Positions 15,744 through 22,876 of a stretch of DNA of 22,953 bases are shown here, piece by piece; within the stretch, counting starts at the first letter, position 1; each line of letters opens with the position of its first letter. The notes under the pieces were generated by a model. It ran no database searches. It saw only the letters and a list, made by a program, of their open reading frames with translations, and was not told where the DNA came from. Source of the stretch: Deltaproteobacteria bacterium UBA2385 (GTDB lineage Bacteria; Myxococcota_A; UBA796; UBA2385); assembly GCA_002343455.1 (NCBI GenBank), contig DDSR01000113.1, positions 4,666 to 27,618 of the forward strand. The letters are read 5' to 3'. The position numbers and the translations under genes are program-made.

Positions 15744-17596
15744 TGGAGAGGCTCTGGCAGGGCTGCGCCGGTGGGCTGCTGGCCGGCACCGGCATCGGCC
15801 TGGCCGAGGCGGTCTGGGTGCTCTCGCAGATCCCGACGGGGGAGTACGTCGCCCTAGCGGTGGGGGCCCTGGGCTACGGGCTCCTGGGGCTGCTGCTGGG
15901 CCTCGCCCATGGCGCCGTCCTGGTCCTGCTCGACGCGCTCCGGCTGCGGGCCTCGGCGCCGACGGGCTTCAGCCTCGCGGCCGTGGGGACCGGCTGCCTG
16001 CAGGGCGCCTGGGTCCTGGTCTACCAGGGCGAGCGCGCCTTCTTCATGGACGCCGGGCTCCGGGTCGCCGAGCGCTTCGCGCTCTTCGCGATCGTCGGAA
16101 TTCTGGGCCTGGTGGCGCTCTGGCTGCTGCCCGTCTTCCTGACGCGGACGCCGCTGAAGGTGCTCCTCCGCCCCCGCGGGGCCCTGGCCGCATGGGTGGC
16201 CGTGATGGGCCTCGCCGCGCTCTTTGCGGCCTCGCCGGGCACCCAGTCCTCGCTGCGGCCGGTCTTCCCCAGCAAGGACCAGGAGCCCGAGCTCGCGGCG
16301 CTCCCCGACATCGTGCTGATCAGCGTGGAGTCCTGGCGCGAGGGGGCGCGGCCCTCGCTCTCGGGCACCGACCTGCCGGGGCTCCGGACCATCGACCAGG
16401 CCGGGCTTCACTTCGCCGAGCACGTCGCGACCTCCTCCTGGTACCGCAGCAGCCTGGCCAGTCTGATGACCGGCCAGTACCCGATGGCCCATGGCGTGGA
16501 CAGCGCCGCCGCCCGCCTGGCCGAGGATCGGTTCACGTTGGCCGAGGCGCTCGCCGAGCGGGGCTTCGTCACCGGGGCTTTTCCCGCTCGGGGCGAGCTG
16601 GAGTACGCCCTGGGCTTCGAGCAGGGCTTCGACTGGCGCATCAGCCAGGCGGGCGCAGCGGGGCGGTCCCGAGCCCAGAGCGCGCGCTCCCTGCGCCTGG
16701 TGAACCGACTGCAGCTGATGCGCCGCTCCTTGGGCGGGGGCGGCAGCGTTCCCGTGGAGACGCATCGGCCGTCCCACGAGGTGGTCGCCGCTGCGCGAGG
16801 CTTCATCGACGAGGCCAGGGCCCGTGGGCTTCGCTACTTCGTGTGGCTGCACCTCGCCGAGCCGGCGCCGCCGTACCTCTCCCGAGACGGGCTCCGCTGG
16901 GTCGAGGGCCAGCCGGGCCACTCCGTCCCCGATGAACAGCGCGACGAGGTCCTCTCCCTCTACGCCGAGGAGGTCGGGGCGGTCGACTCGGCGGTCGGAG
17001 AGATGGTGACCTGGCTGCGCGCCGAGGAGGCCTGGGATCAGACCCTCTTCGTGGTCGTGGGCCTCAATGGAGCCGAGCACTTCGAGCATGGCGGCTGGGG
17101 CAGCGGCGACACCCTCTACGACGAGCAGATCCTGACGCCGCTCTACATCCGGCTTCCGGGCGATGTCCACGCCGGGCGCACCGTGCCCTGGCAGGTCAGC
17201 CTGGTCGACCTGGCGCCGACCATCGCGGCCCTGGGGGGTGTGGTCCCGCCGATGTCCTGGGAAGGCGCTCCGATCTTCGACGAGATCTTCGAGGCCTGGG
17301 CGACGGCGCCGTCGTCTCCGCCGCCCCCGGTGCGGCCGGTCATGGCCCAGCTCAACCGCCGTGGGGCGCTGGTCGAAGCGGTCCGGGCCCCGCCCTGGAA
17401 GCTGGTTCGGGCCAATGAGCGCAACCCTCGGGGCCTGCCGCTCCAGGCGGTCTTCAACCTGGGGCGAGACGGCGGAGAGCGGCACAACCTCGCCGGTCAG
17501 ATCGGTTCGCACGAGGCGGAGCTGAGCCGGATGCTGCGGGAGATCGTGGCGGGATCGGGCGCCTGGAGGACCCAGCCGGAGGCGCCGCGGCCCTGA
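15740..17596 (+). CDS. Membrane sulfatase/LTA-synthase-like protein with a lost active site (pseudoenzyme)
   Basis: 618 residues counted from GTG at 15740 (ATG at 15743 is equally possible; the two junctions are GTGA and TGATG). About five membrane helices (near 6-28, 36-66, 75-95, 114-136 and 149-166) precede a periplasmic AlkP-fold domain, the layout of LTA-synthase and phosphoethanolamine-transferase relatives. Homologous landmarks are clear: LISVESWREG, FAEHVATSSWYRSSLASLMT, YPMAHGV, EHGGWGSGDTLYDEQ, RLPG and LVDLAPTIAALGG. Catalytic residues are missing: the first metal Asp is Glu197, the nucleophile position (Cys/Ser/Thr) is Tyr235, the Asp-His of SDHGE is Leu442-Asn443, and the His of GHG is Ser455. 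It is therefore probably a binding or scaffold protein. It is co-translated with the preceding AlkP-like gene. Confidence 0.87.
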   Translation: MMERLWQGCAGGLLAGTGIGLAEAVWVLSQIPTGEYVALAVGALGYGLLGLLLGLAHGAVLVLLDALRLRASAPTGFSLAAVGTGCLQGAWVLVYQGERAFFMDAGLRVAERFALFAIVGILGLVALWLLPVFLTRTPLKVLLRPRGALAAWVAVMGLAALFAASPGTQSSLRPVFPSKDQEPELAALPDIVLISVESWREGARPSLSGTDLPGLRTIDQAGLHFAEHVATSSWYRSSLASLMTGQYPMAHGVDSAAARLAEDRFTLAEALAERGFVTGAFPARGELEYALGFEQGFDWRISQAGAAGRSRAQSARSLRLVNRLQLMRRSLGGGGSVPVETHRPSHEVVAAARGFIDEARARGLRYFVWLHLAEPAPPYLSRDGLRWVEGQPGHSVPDEQRDEVLSLYAEEVGAVDSAVGEMVTWLRAEEAWDQTLFVVVGLNGAEHFEHGGWGSGDTLYDEQILTPLYIRLPGDVHAGRTVPWQVSLVDLAPTIAALGGVVPPMSWEGAPIFDEIFEAWATAPSSPPPPVRPVMAQLNRRGALVEAVRAPPWKLVRANERNPRGLPLQAVFNLGRDGGERHNLAGQIGSHEAELSRMLREIVAGSGAWRTQPEAPRP

Positions 17597-17616
17597 GCCG
17601 ATGATCCGCTCGCCGG

Positions 17617-17634
17617 CGCCGCGGAGTCGCGGCG
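17617..17634 (+). terminator. Possible terminator hairpin
   Basis: CGCCGCG (17617-17623), a GAGT loop and CGCGGCG (17628-17634) form a perfect seven-base GC stem 20 bases after the pseudo-sulfatase stop. Only a short CATTTG follows, not a proper T run, so intrinsic termination is uncertain. The next promoter-like sequence begins ten bases later. Confidence 0.35.
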
Positions 17635-17643
17635 GCGGAGCAT

Positions 17644-17678
17644 TTGACACGCACGAATCGGCTCGCTGGCGCTATGAT
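17644..17678 (+). promoter_or_regulatory. Promoter-like elements before the M30-like gene
   Basis: A perfect TTGACA (17644-17649) and TATGAT (17673-17678) lie in the 137-base gap, but they are 23 bases apart instead of about 17, so at most one may serve as drawn. The GCTATGATGCGG context resembles the -10 regions of the other two promoters in the window. Confidence 0.3.
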
Positions 17679-17680
17679 GC

Positions 17681-17693
17681 GGGGAAGTTCCCC
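17681..17693. promoter_or_regulatory. Perfect 13-base palindrome near the predicted transcription start
   Basis: GGGGAA-G-TTCCCC begins three bases after TATGAT, where transcription would start. This is a typical place for a repressor operator. It is GC-rich, so chance occurrence is possible. Confidence 0.3.
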
Positions 17694-17733
17694 CGGGCAG
17701 GTCCCGGATGTGCCCTTCCTCGTGGAGACTCGA

Positions 17734-20451
17734 ATGACCGCCTCTCGTGCCCTCGCCCTGGTCTCGCTGCTGATGATCGGCGCCTGCCAGCCGGAAGAAC
17801 CTACCTTCGGAAAGGCGGGGGGCGGGGACGGCGGCGGCTCCGACGGTGGGACCAGCGATGGTGGCGGCGATGACGGGGGCGGCGGCGATGCCGGTGGCAG
17901 CGACGGCGGGGGGACCTCGACCTCGGGGTCCTTCGATGAGCCGGGCGACGTGGTCGAGTACACGCCCGACGACGGCCGGGCCAGCGTGGACCTGTCAGAC
18001 ACCTCGGGCGACTCCAACACCGAGCAGCAGTTCTACCTGGTGGTCGTCAACCCCGCCGACGCCGAGCTGACCTACCAGGTCCGCTACGACAGCTCGGGCT
18101 ACTCGGGCCCTGCGGCGCCGGGCACGTCTTCGGTCGCCCAGCCCGCCCGGAGGCTCTCCGCATTCCGCCAGGCGCTGCGCAATGGCCTTGGGCAGCCCCT
18201 GGCCGTCTCCGCGCCGCCCCCCAGCTTCGGCGACACCGACATCGGCATCACCCGGCGGGAGTTCCGCGTTCGGGACTCGATGGTGGACGACTCCTCCTAC
18301 ACGACCTCGTCGGCCACCCTCTGGGCGGTGGGCGAGACGGTGGCGATCTGGGTCGACGACGGCGTGCCGATCGACTGGGACTACGACTGCGACGGCGTGG
18401 TCGACCTGGCCTCGGACTACGACGCCTATGGCTTCAACAACTGCGATCTCAAGCAGATCGCCACGGTGGTGGACTACAACATCGTGCCGAACCTGCGTCG
18501 GATCTTCGGTGACGAGTCCGACGAGAACGGCGACGGGCTGGTCAGCGTGCTCATCACGCCGCAGCTCAACGTCATCAGCTACACGGCCGCGGAAGAAGAG
18601 GACCAGGGTGGCCTGGTCGGGTCCTATGCCGATCCCGAGGTTGACCTGGCCGCGTGGAATGCCACCAGCAACCCGGGCTCCAACGAGCAGGAGATCCTCT
18701 ACGTCTTCGCTCCGGATCCCTACGGCTTCCTCAACCCCGAGGCGATGGTCACGGTCGAGGAGTACACCAGCCAGGAGCTGGTGGCGCGCATCGCGGGCTC
18801 CTTCTTCAGCCTGATCTCCTACAACCAGCATGTGCTGGTGGGGGGCGGATCGCCGGAAGAGGAGTGGGTCAACCAGGGCTATGGGGCGCTCGCCGCCGAC
18901 CTGACGGGCTTCGGTGCGGTCTACTTCGCCGACGCCTGGGACTACCTCGATCGGCCGAACATCAAGTCCTTGAAGACCAGCACCGAGACCGGGGTGCTCT
19001 CGACCGAGTCGATCGGCGCTCAGTACCTGTTCGCGCGCTTCATCTACGATGTCTACGGGGAGGAGGTCTTCTCCGAGCTCGTCCAGGTGAAGGGCGCGAA
19101 AGGCACGGGCACGGGCGTCGAGACCACCGGGACGGGGCTGATCGAGCGGGTGCTGGACACCCCCTTCGAGGAGCTCGTGGTCCAGTGGCAGCTGGCCCTG
19201 CTCACCAGCGGAGTGGTCCTCGACGACGGTGAGCCCCTGGTCGACCCTGCCAAGTACCCCTCCTACGCCGAGGCCACGACGATCACGGCCCCGACCAGCT
19301 CGCCGACCGAGGGTGACCTCTTCGGAGCCAACGGCTACCAGCAGGGCGTCAACGTTCGCGGCGTCAACCGGTACATGGGCGGCGGCAGCACCGAGCGCCC
19401 CAGCGAGAGCGTCGCGCAGCGCGTCACGATGAACGGGACCGACTTCCAGACCGCGGTCACGGGCGTGGACACCTTCGGCTACATCAAGGGCGGCTACGCG
19501 GCCCAGGTGACCCGCTTGACGGACATCACCCTCGACTCGGCCCATGTGAAGATCCAGGGATCCGGCGGTGACTTCATCGGGGCCGTCGTGCGCTGGACCG
19601 ATGTCGATCCGCTCGCCCCCGACACGGTCGTCGAGCAGATCGTCTCGCCGACCAAGGTGGACAACGTCGAGCTCCCGATCCTGCCCACGGATGGCAGCCC
19701 GATCTTCGGGGTCGGGATCCTGACCGAGCCCGGCTACACCTCCGTCGTGCAGGCCGATGGCAGCTCCGAGCTGGTCTCGGTCTACGACACGGATCGCTGG
19801 CTGCTCTCGACCGAAGACTTCGAGTCGGGCAGCTCGGTCCAGGTGTCGATCCACGCTCGTCGTCGCTACGGCGGGGACACCACTCCCGGGCCCGATGAGC
19901 TCTGGCTGGCGGTGCTGCCCACCAACCTGCTGCCCGTCCCGACGGTCGAGGGCACCCAGCGCGGCTCCTGCGCCGAGGGGGTGGACTTCCAGTACCCCTC
20001 CAGCATGTTGGACTACCTCTACTACCAGCTCTTCCTCACGCCGATCAGCGGGTCGGAGGGCGTCGACTCGGCGGAGGAGTTCACCTGCGGCGAGAAGGTC
20101 GAGGACCTGAGCTGCGGCAGCGACTGGGATCGGGACGAGATCGCCGACGAGGCCGAGCTGATGCCGGAGACCTTCCTGGCTCAGCTTCACGCGATGCAGT
20201 GCACCCTGACCGGCAACGACGCCACCCTCTTCGATCGGCTGCTGCCCCAGTTCGTTTTCGACATCGACACGCTCGACTCCGATGACGAGGCCTACTTCGA
20301 CCGGGCCAACAACGTCGGCGGCATGACCGACGAGAACCTCGAGGACGCCATCGTCGTGAAGAACCTGGAGGGCGGCCAGCAGTACGTCATCGTCGTCGCC
20401 GCCGAGGGCAACACCGGCAGCTACGAGCTGCTCGTGAAGGCTCTCGACTGA
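17734..20451 (+). CDS. M30 (hyicolysin-like) metallopeptidase-fold lipoprotein lacking HExxH
   Basis: About 905 residues. The start is ATG at 17734, with GGAG seven bases upstream and the lipoprotein signal MTASRALALVSLLMIGACQP (Cys18). An ATG at 17644 would add 30 residues ahead of the signal and falls on the TTGACA. A long Gly/Asp linker follows. The core has the M30 layout: IFGDESDENGDGLVSVLITP, later ILYVFAPDPYG, then the catalytic helix and a W-x-N-E-G-like turn, then a helical W-x-x-AL segment. Where M30 enzymes have HExxH this protein reads GSFFS (355-359), and WVNQG (377-381) has Gln for Glu, so zinc catalysis is not expected. Calcium-loop-like DxDxDG motifs occur at 216-224, 263-271 and (weaker) 797-805. 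The C-terminal region is beta-rich and unassigned. The M50 protease gene starts at the next base after its stop. Confidence 0.78.
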   Translation: MTASRALALVSLLMIGACQPEEPTFGKAGGGDGGGSDGGTSDGGGDDGGGGDAGGSDGGGTSTSGSFDEPGDVVEYTPDDGRASVDLSDTSGDSNTEQQFYLVVVNPADAELTYQVRYDSSGYSGPAAPGTSSVAQPARRLSAFRQALRNGLGQPLAVSAPPPSFGDTDIGITRREFRVRDSMVDDSSYTTSSATLWAVGETVAIWVDDGVPIDWDYDCDGVVDLASDYDAYGFNNCDLKQIATVVDYNIVPNLRRIFGDESDENGDGLVSVLITPQLNVISYTAAEEEDQGGLVGSYADPEVDLAAWNATSNPGSNEQEILYVFAPDPYGFLNPEAMVTVEEYTSQELVARIAGSFFSLISYNQHVLVGGGSPEEEWVNQGYGALAADLTGFGAVYFADAWDYLDRPNIKSLKTSTETGVLSTESIGAQYLFARFIYDVYGEEVFSELVQVKGAKGTGTGVETTGTGLIERVLDTPFEELVVQWQLALLTSGVVLDDGEPLVDPAKYPSYAEATTITAPTSSPTEGDLFGANGYQQGVNVRGVNRYMGGGSTERPSESVAQRVTMNGTDFQTAVTGVDTFGYIKGGYAAQVTRLTDITLDSAHVKIQGSGGDFIGAVVRWTDVDPLAPDTVVEQIVSPTKVDNVELPILPTDGSPIFGVGILTEPGYTSVVQADGSSELVSVYDTDRWLLSTEDFESGSSVQVSIHARRRYGGDTTPGPDELWLAVLPTNLLPVPTVEGTQRGSCAEGVDFQYPSSMLDYLYYQLFLTPISGSEGVDSAEEFTCGEKVEDLSCGSDWDRDEIADEAELMPETFLAQLHAMQCTLTGNDATLFDRLLPQFVFDIDTLDSDDEAYFDRANNVGGMTDENLEDAIVVKNLEGGQQYVIVVAAEGNTGSYELLVKALD

Positions 20452-21525
20452 GTGGTTCCTCCGGCAGATTCGTTCGTGGACCCCAGGGAGACCACCAAGG
20501 ACCGCCTCGTCTCCACGGGGCTGTTCTTGTTGACCCTCCTCAGCGTCTACTGGGTCTACGGGACCCAGTGGATGGGGGGCTCGCCATTCTCGGATCCAGA
20601 AGTGGCGGCCGGGAGCGCGCGCTTCGCCGCGGGCCTGATGGGGATCCTGCTGGCGCACGAGATGGGCCACTACCTCGTCGCGCGCGCCCACGGCTTTCAG
20701 CTCTCTCTCCCCTACTTCTTGCCGCTCCCGGCCGCCTTCGGCACGATGGGGGCCATCATCCGCCTGCGCAGCCTGCCGGAGACCCGAACCGGCCTGCTGG
20801 AGATGGGCGCCGCCGGTCCGCTGGCCGGCTTCGTGGTCGCCCTGGTCCTGATGGCGCTGGGGGTGTCGGACACGGTGGAGCATGCGGCGCCGATCCTGGT
20901 GGTCGAGTCGGCCGAAGCCCTCGCCGCCCTGTTCGACGTCCAGCCAGCGGTGGCCGCCGGGGATGGGGGCTGGATGAGCGGCCCGCCGTTCACCTGGATC
21001 CTCCCCCCGGTCAGCGAGGTCCCGAGTGTCCCGCTCCTCATCCTCGCCAACCCCCTCGTCCTGGATCTGTTGGGGATGTTGATCAACGGGCAGGTGCCGG
21101 GACGCTACGCCACCTTGGATCCGCTCGCGATGGCCGGCTGGGTGGGCTGCATGGTGACCGCCATCAACCTGCTGCCGATCGGCCAGCTTGACGGTGGCCA
21201 CGTCATCAACGCCTTCGTTCCGCGCTGGGCCCCCCGGATCGCCCGCCTCGGTGTCGGCCTGGCCTTGCTCGGGGGCCTCTTCTGGACGGGCTGGGCCGTC
21301 TGGGGGGTGCTGCTCCTGGTGCTGCGAGCCTGGCGCAGCCTCCCCGTTCCGCTCTACCCGCCGCCGAGCCCGCGCTCCCGCGTGATCGGTCTCCTCTGCC
21401 TGTTGACCTTCGTCCTCTGCTTCATGCCTCGCCCCCTGGAGGTCGAGAACCTGCCGCTGGAGAAGCTCCAGCTCGTCGACCCCGACGGCCAGCCGCTCGT
21501 GGCCCCGGTCGCGCCGCCACGCTAA
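20452..21525 (+). CDS. M50-family (site-2-type) intramembrane zinc metalloprotease
   Basis: 357 residues, mostly membrane helices. The zinc motif AHEMGHYLVARAHG places His69, Glu70 and His73 in a helix, and the third ligand is Asp247 in LLPIGQLDGGH, the LDG motif of this family. PYFLPLPAAFGTMGAIIRLR and LLEMGAAGPLAGFVVALVLMA are further family landmarks. No PDZ domain is seen, and a longer loop (about 145-205) separates the two halves, resembling the EGY-like or generic bacterial site-2 protease group. Such enzymes cut membrane-anchored proteins or signal peptides inside the bilayer. The GTG start directly follows the TGA of the M30-like gene, so the two are probably co-translated. Catalytic residues look complete, unlike its three upstream neighbours. 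Its substrate is unknown. Confidence 0.9.
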   Translation: MVPPADSFVDPRETTKDRLVSTGLFLLTLLSVYWVYGTQWMGGSPFSDPEVAAGSARFAAGLMGILLAHEMGHYLVARAHGFQLSLPYFLPLPAAFGTMGAIIRLRSLPETRTGLLEMGAAGPLAGFVVALVLMALGVSDTVEHAAPILVVESAEALAALFDVQPAVAAGDGGWMSGPPFTWILPPVSEVPSVPLLILANPLVLDLLGMLINGQVPGRYATLDPLAMAGWVGCMVTAINLLPIGQLDGGHVINAFVPRWAPRIARLGVGLALLGGLFWTGWAVWGVLLLVLRAWRSLPVPLYPPPSPRSRVIGLLCLLTFVLCFMPRPLEVENLPLEKLQLVDPDGQPLVAPVAPPR

Positions 21526-21546
21526 TCCCGCTCGGGGGCTGTCGAG

Positions 21547-22665
21547 ATGGCCATGCTGCACTCCATTCGTGCCCTCGCGCTAGCTGCAATGCTGCTGGCA
21601 CCGCTCCAAGCCTCTGCCGAGGTCTGGGTCGAGAGCGGGCCGATGAGCGATCGTAAGGCGGTCGAAGACCTCGCCGAGGGGCTCTCCCTGGAGGCAGGGG
21701 GGAGCACCGTCAAGGTGGTGCGGCGTTTCGTCCGGGGGAGCGGTTGGCAGTTCCTGCTCAGGGTCGAGGGGGCGCTGGACTACGAAGCCGGCGCCGCTGT
21801 CGCACGCAGCATCCAGGCCGCCGGGGGCCGCGGCCTGGTGATCGAGCAGTCCGATGGAGACCCGACGGTGTTGCTGGACACCGGCCTGCCCACCGCCGCG
21901 CCCGTCCGGCCCGCCGAGTCGGCCCCGGGGTCGGAAGACGGCCGGAAGGCTCCCGATGTGCGGGCCTTGCTCCGGGGAGCGGTGCGCAGCCACGGCGGCG
22001 AACGCGGGGGGCTCGACACCGTCGCCCATGCCGACAGCGCCATCCTCGTCTTCCGCCGCGAGATCCCCGTGGACGACGGGCTGCTCATCTCGACCAACCG
22101 CTTCTATCGATCGGGGCAGGCGGTCCGGCTCGAGGTCGAGATCGTCGAGGGGCCGGGGAGCGACAGCACCACGCTGGTCACCGCGCAGAACGCAGCGTGG
22201 GTTCGCACCGAGGCCGAGCCGATCGCCCGCGATCCGGCCCGGGCGCGTGAGGTGCTCGCGCGTTTCGCCCCGGAGTCGGTCCTGGCCATCCCCCTGGGCC
22301 TCGCGCGCGACATCACCGAAGACTCCGCCTGGTCCGACCTCGCGCTGCACCCCTCGACGGATCCGAAGTCCGGACGGGTCTCGGTCAGCCCGGTCGAGCC
22401 GTCGAGAGAGGGCCTGCAGAGCGCCGAGTTCACTCGTGACGACCAGCTCCTGGTGAGCCTGCAGTGGTCGGGCCCCTCGGGCCTGCTCGCCTTTGGCTTC
22501 GGCGACTACCGCGAGGTCGCGCCCTCCGTCGTGGTGCCCTGGTCGCTGACGATCGAGCGGAACGGGCAGCTCGTAGAGCGAATCCAGATCGAGCGCTTCG
22601 AGATCGACGTGCCCGTGGCACCCTCGATCATGATGGAGCTCGGAGAGACCAACAAGGCTCCCTGA
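21547..22665 (+). CDS. Secreted protein of unknown function (SPOR-like N-part, LolA-like C-part)
   Basis: 372 residues with a cleavable signal peptide (cleavage near ASAEVW). Residues about 25-100 show a repeated strand-helix-strand pattern (VWVESGPMSDRKAVEDLAE, then WQFLLRVEGALDYEAGAAVA) reminiscent of SPOR domains, which bind septal peptidoglycan. This is only a resemblance. After a Pro-rich linker, the C-terminal half has the alternating strands of a LolA-like beta sheet, with GFGDYREVAPSVVVPWSLTI and IQIERFEIDVPVAP similar in shape to outer-membrane lipoprotein-sorting proteins. I cannot name the family with confidence. The gene follows the protease by 21 bases and a GGGG lies upstream of the ATG; MLHSIR at 21553 is an alternative start. 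It ends six bases before the tRNA promoter. Confidence 0.78.
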   Translation: MAMLHSIRALALAAMLLAPLQASAEVWVESGPMSDRKAVEDLAEGLSLEAGGSTVKVVRRFVRGSGWQFLLRVEGALDYEAGAAVARSIQAAGGRGLVIEQSDGDPTVLLDTGLPTAAPVRPAESAPGSEDGRKAPDVRALLRGAVRSHGGERGGLDTVAHADSAILVFRREIPVDDGLLISTNRFYRSGQAVRLEVEIVEGPGSDSTTLVTAQNAAWVRTEAEPIARDPARAREVLARFAPESVLAIPLGLARDITEDSAWSDLALHPSTDPKSGRVSVSPVEPSREGLQSAEFTRDDQLLVSLQWSGPSGLLAFGFGDYREVAPSVVVPWSLTIERNGQLVERIQIERFEIDVPVAPSIMMELGETNKAP

Positions 22666-22670
22666 AGGGG

Positions 22671-22699
22671 TTGACAGGCCGGCCGCTATCCAATAATGC
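22671..22699 (+). promoter_or_regulatory. Promoter of the tRNA operon
   Basis: A perfect TTGACA (22671-22676) is followed after 17 bases by TAATGC (22694-22699), with an alternative AATAAT (22692-22697) at 15 bases. A GC-rich discriminator (GGCAAGCGC) follows, as is usual for stringently controlled stable-RNA promoters. The first tRNA starts 50 bases beyond the -10. Confidence 0.65.
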
Positions 22700-22749
22700 G
22701 GCAAGCGCTATCTCGGTGCGAACCGGGGTGGTGCTCGGAGCTCCTCCTC

Positions 22750-22822
22750 GCTGGCGTAGCTCAACTGGCAGAGCAGCTGTTTTGTAAACAGCAGGTTGCG
22801 GGTTCAAGTCCCACCGCCAGCT
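22750..22822 (+). tRNA. tRNA-Thr (anticodon UGU)
   Basis: All arms can be drawn: acceptor GCTGGCG with CGCCAGC, D stem GCTC with GAGC, anticodon stem GCTGT with ACAGC, and loop TTTGTAA with anticodon TGT at 22783-22785. The T arm is GCGGG with CCCAC around TTCAAGT. CCA is not encoded (CCC follows the discriminator T). One mismatch, C22799 against A22813, lies in the T stem. The clean acceptor pairing and the neighbouring tRNA-Tyr make it a real gene, not an ORF. Confidence 0.95.
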
Positions 22823-22876
22823 CCCAGTTGAAGCGCTCAAGTGCAGGAACCTTCGGACTCCTTTGACAGCGCAGTA

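Noticed and set aside
15628..16935. A 435-codon plus-strand frame overlapping the two AlkP-like genes
   Set aside because: The Arg/Pro/Gly-rich translation lacks any domain, while the other frame carries membrane helices and sulfatase landmarks.
17995..21561. A 1188-codon open frame on the minus strand
   Set aside because: It lies antisense to the M30-like and M50 genes, which have clear signal peptides and motifs. Its translation is rich in His, Arg, Asp and Gly with no domain, as expected from a shadow frame in GC-rich DNA.
22863..22868. A TTGACA just upstream of tRNA-Tyr
   Set aside because: It is only eight bases before the tRNA, leaving no room for a -10 element and start point, so it is not that tRNA's promoter.
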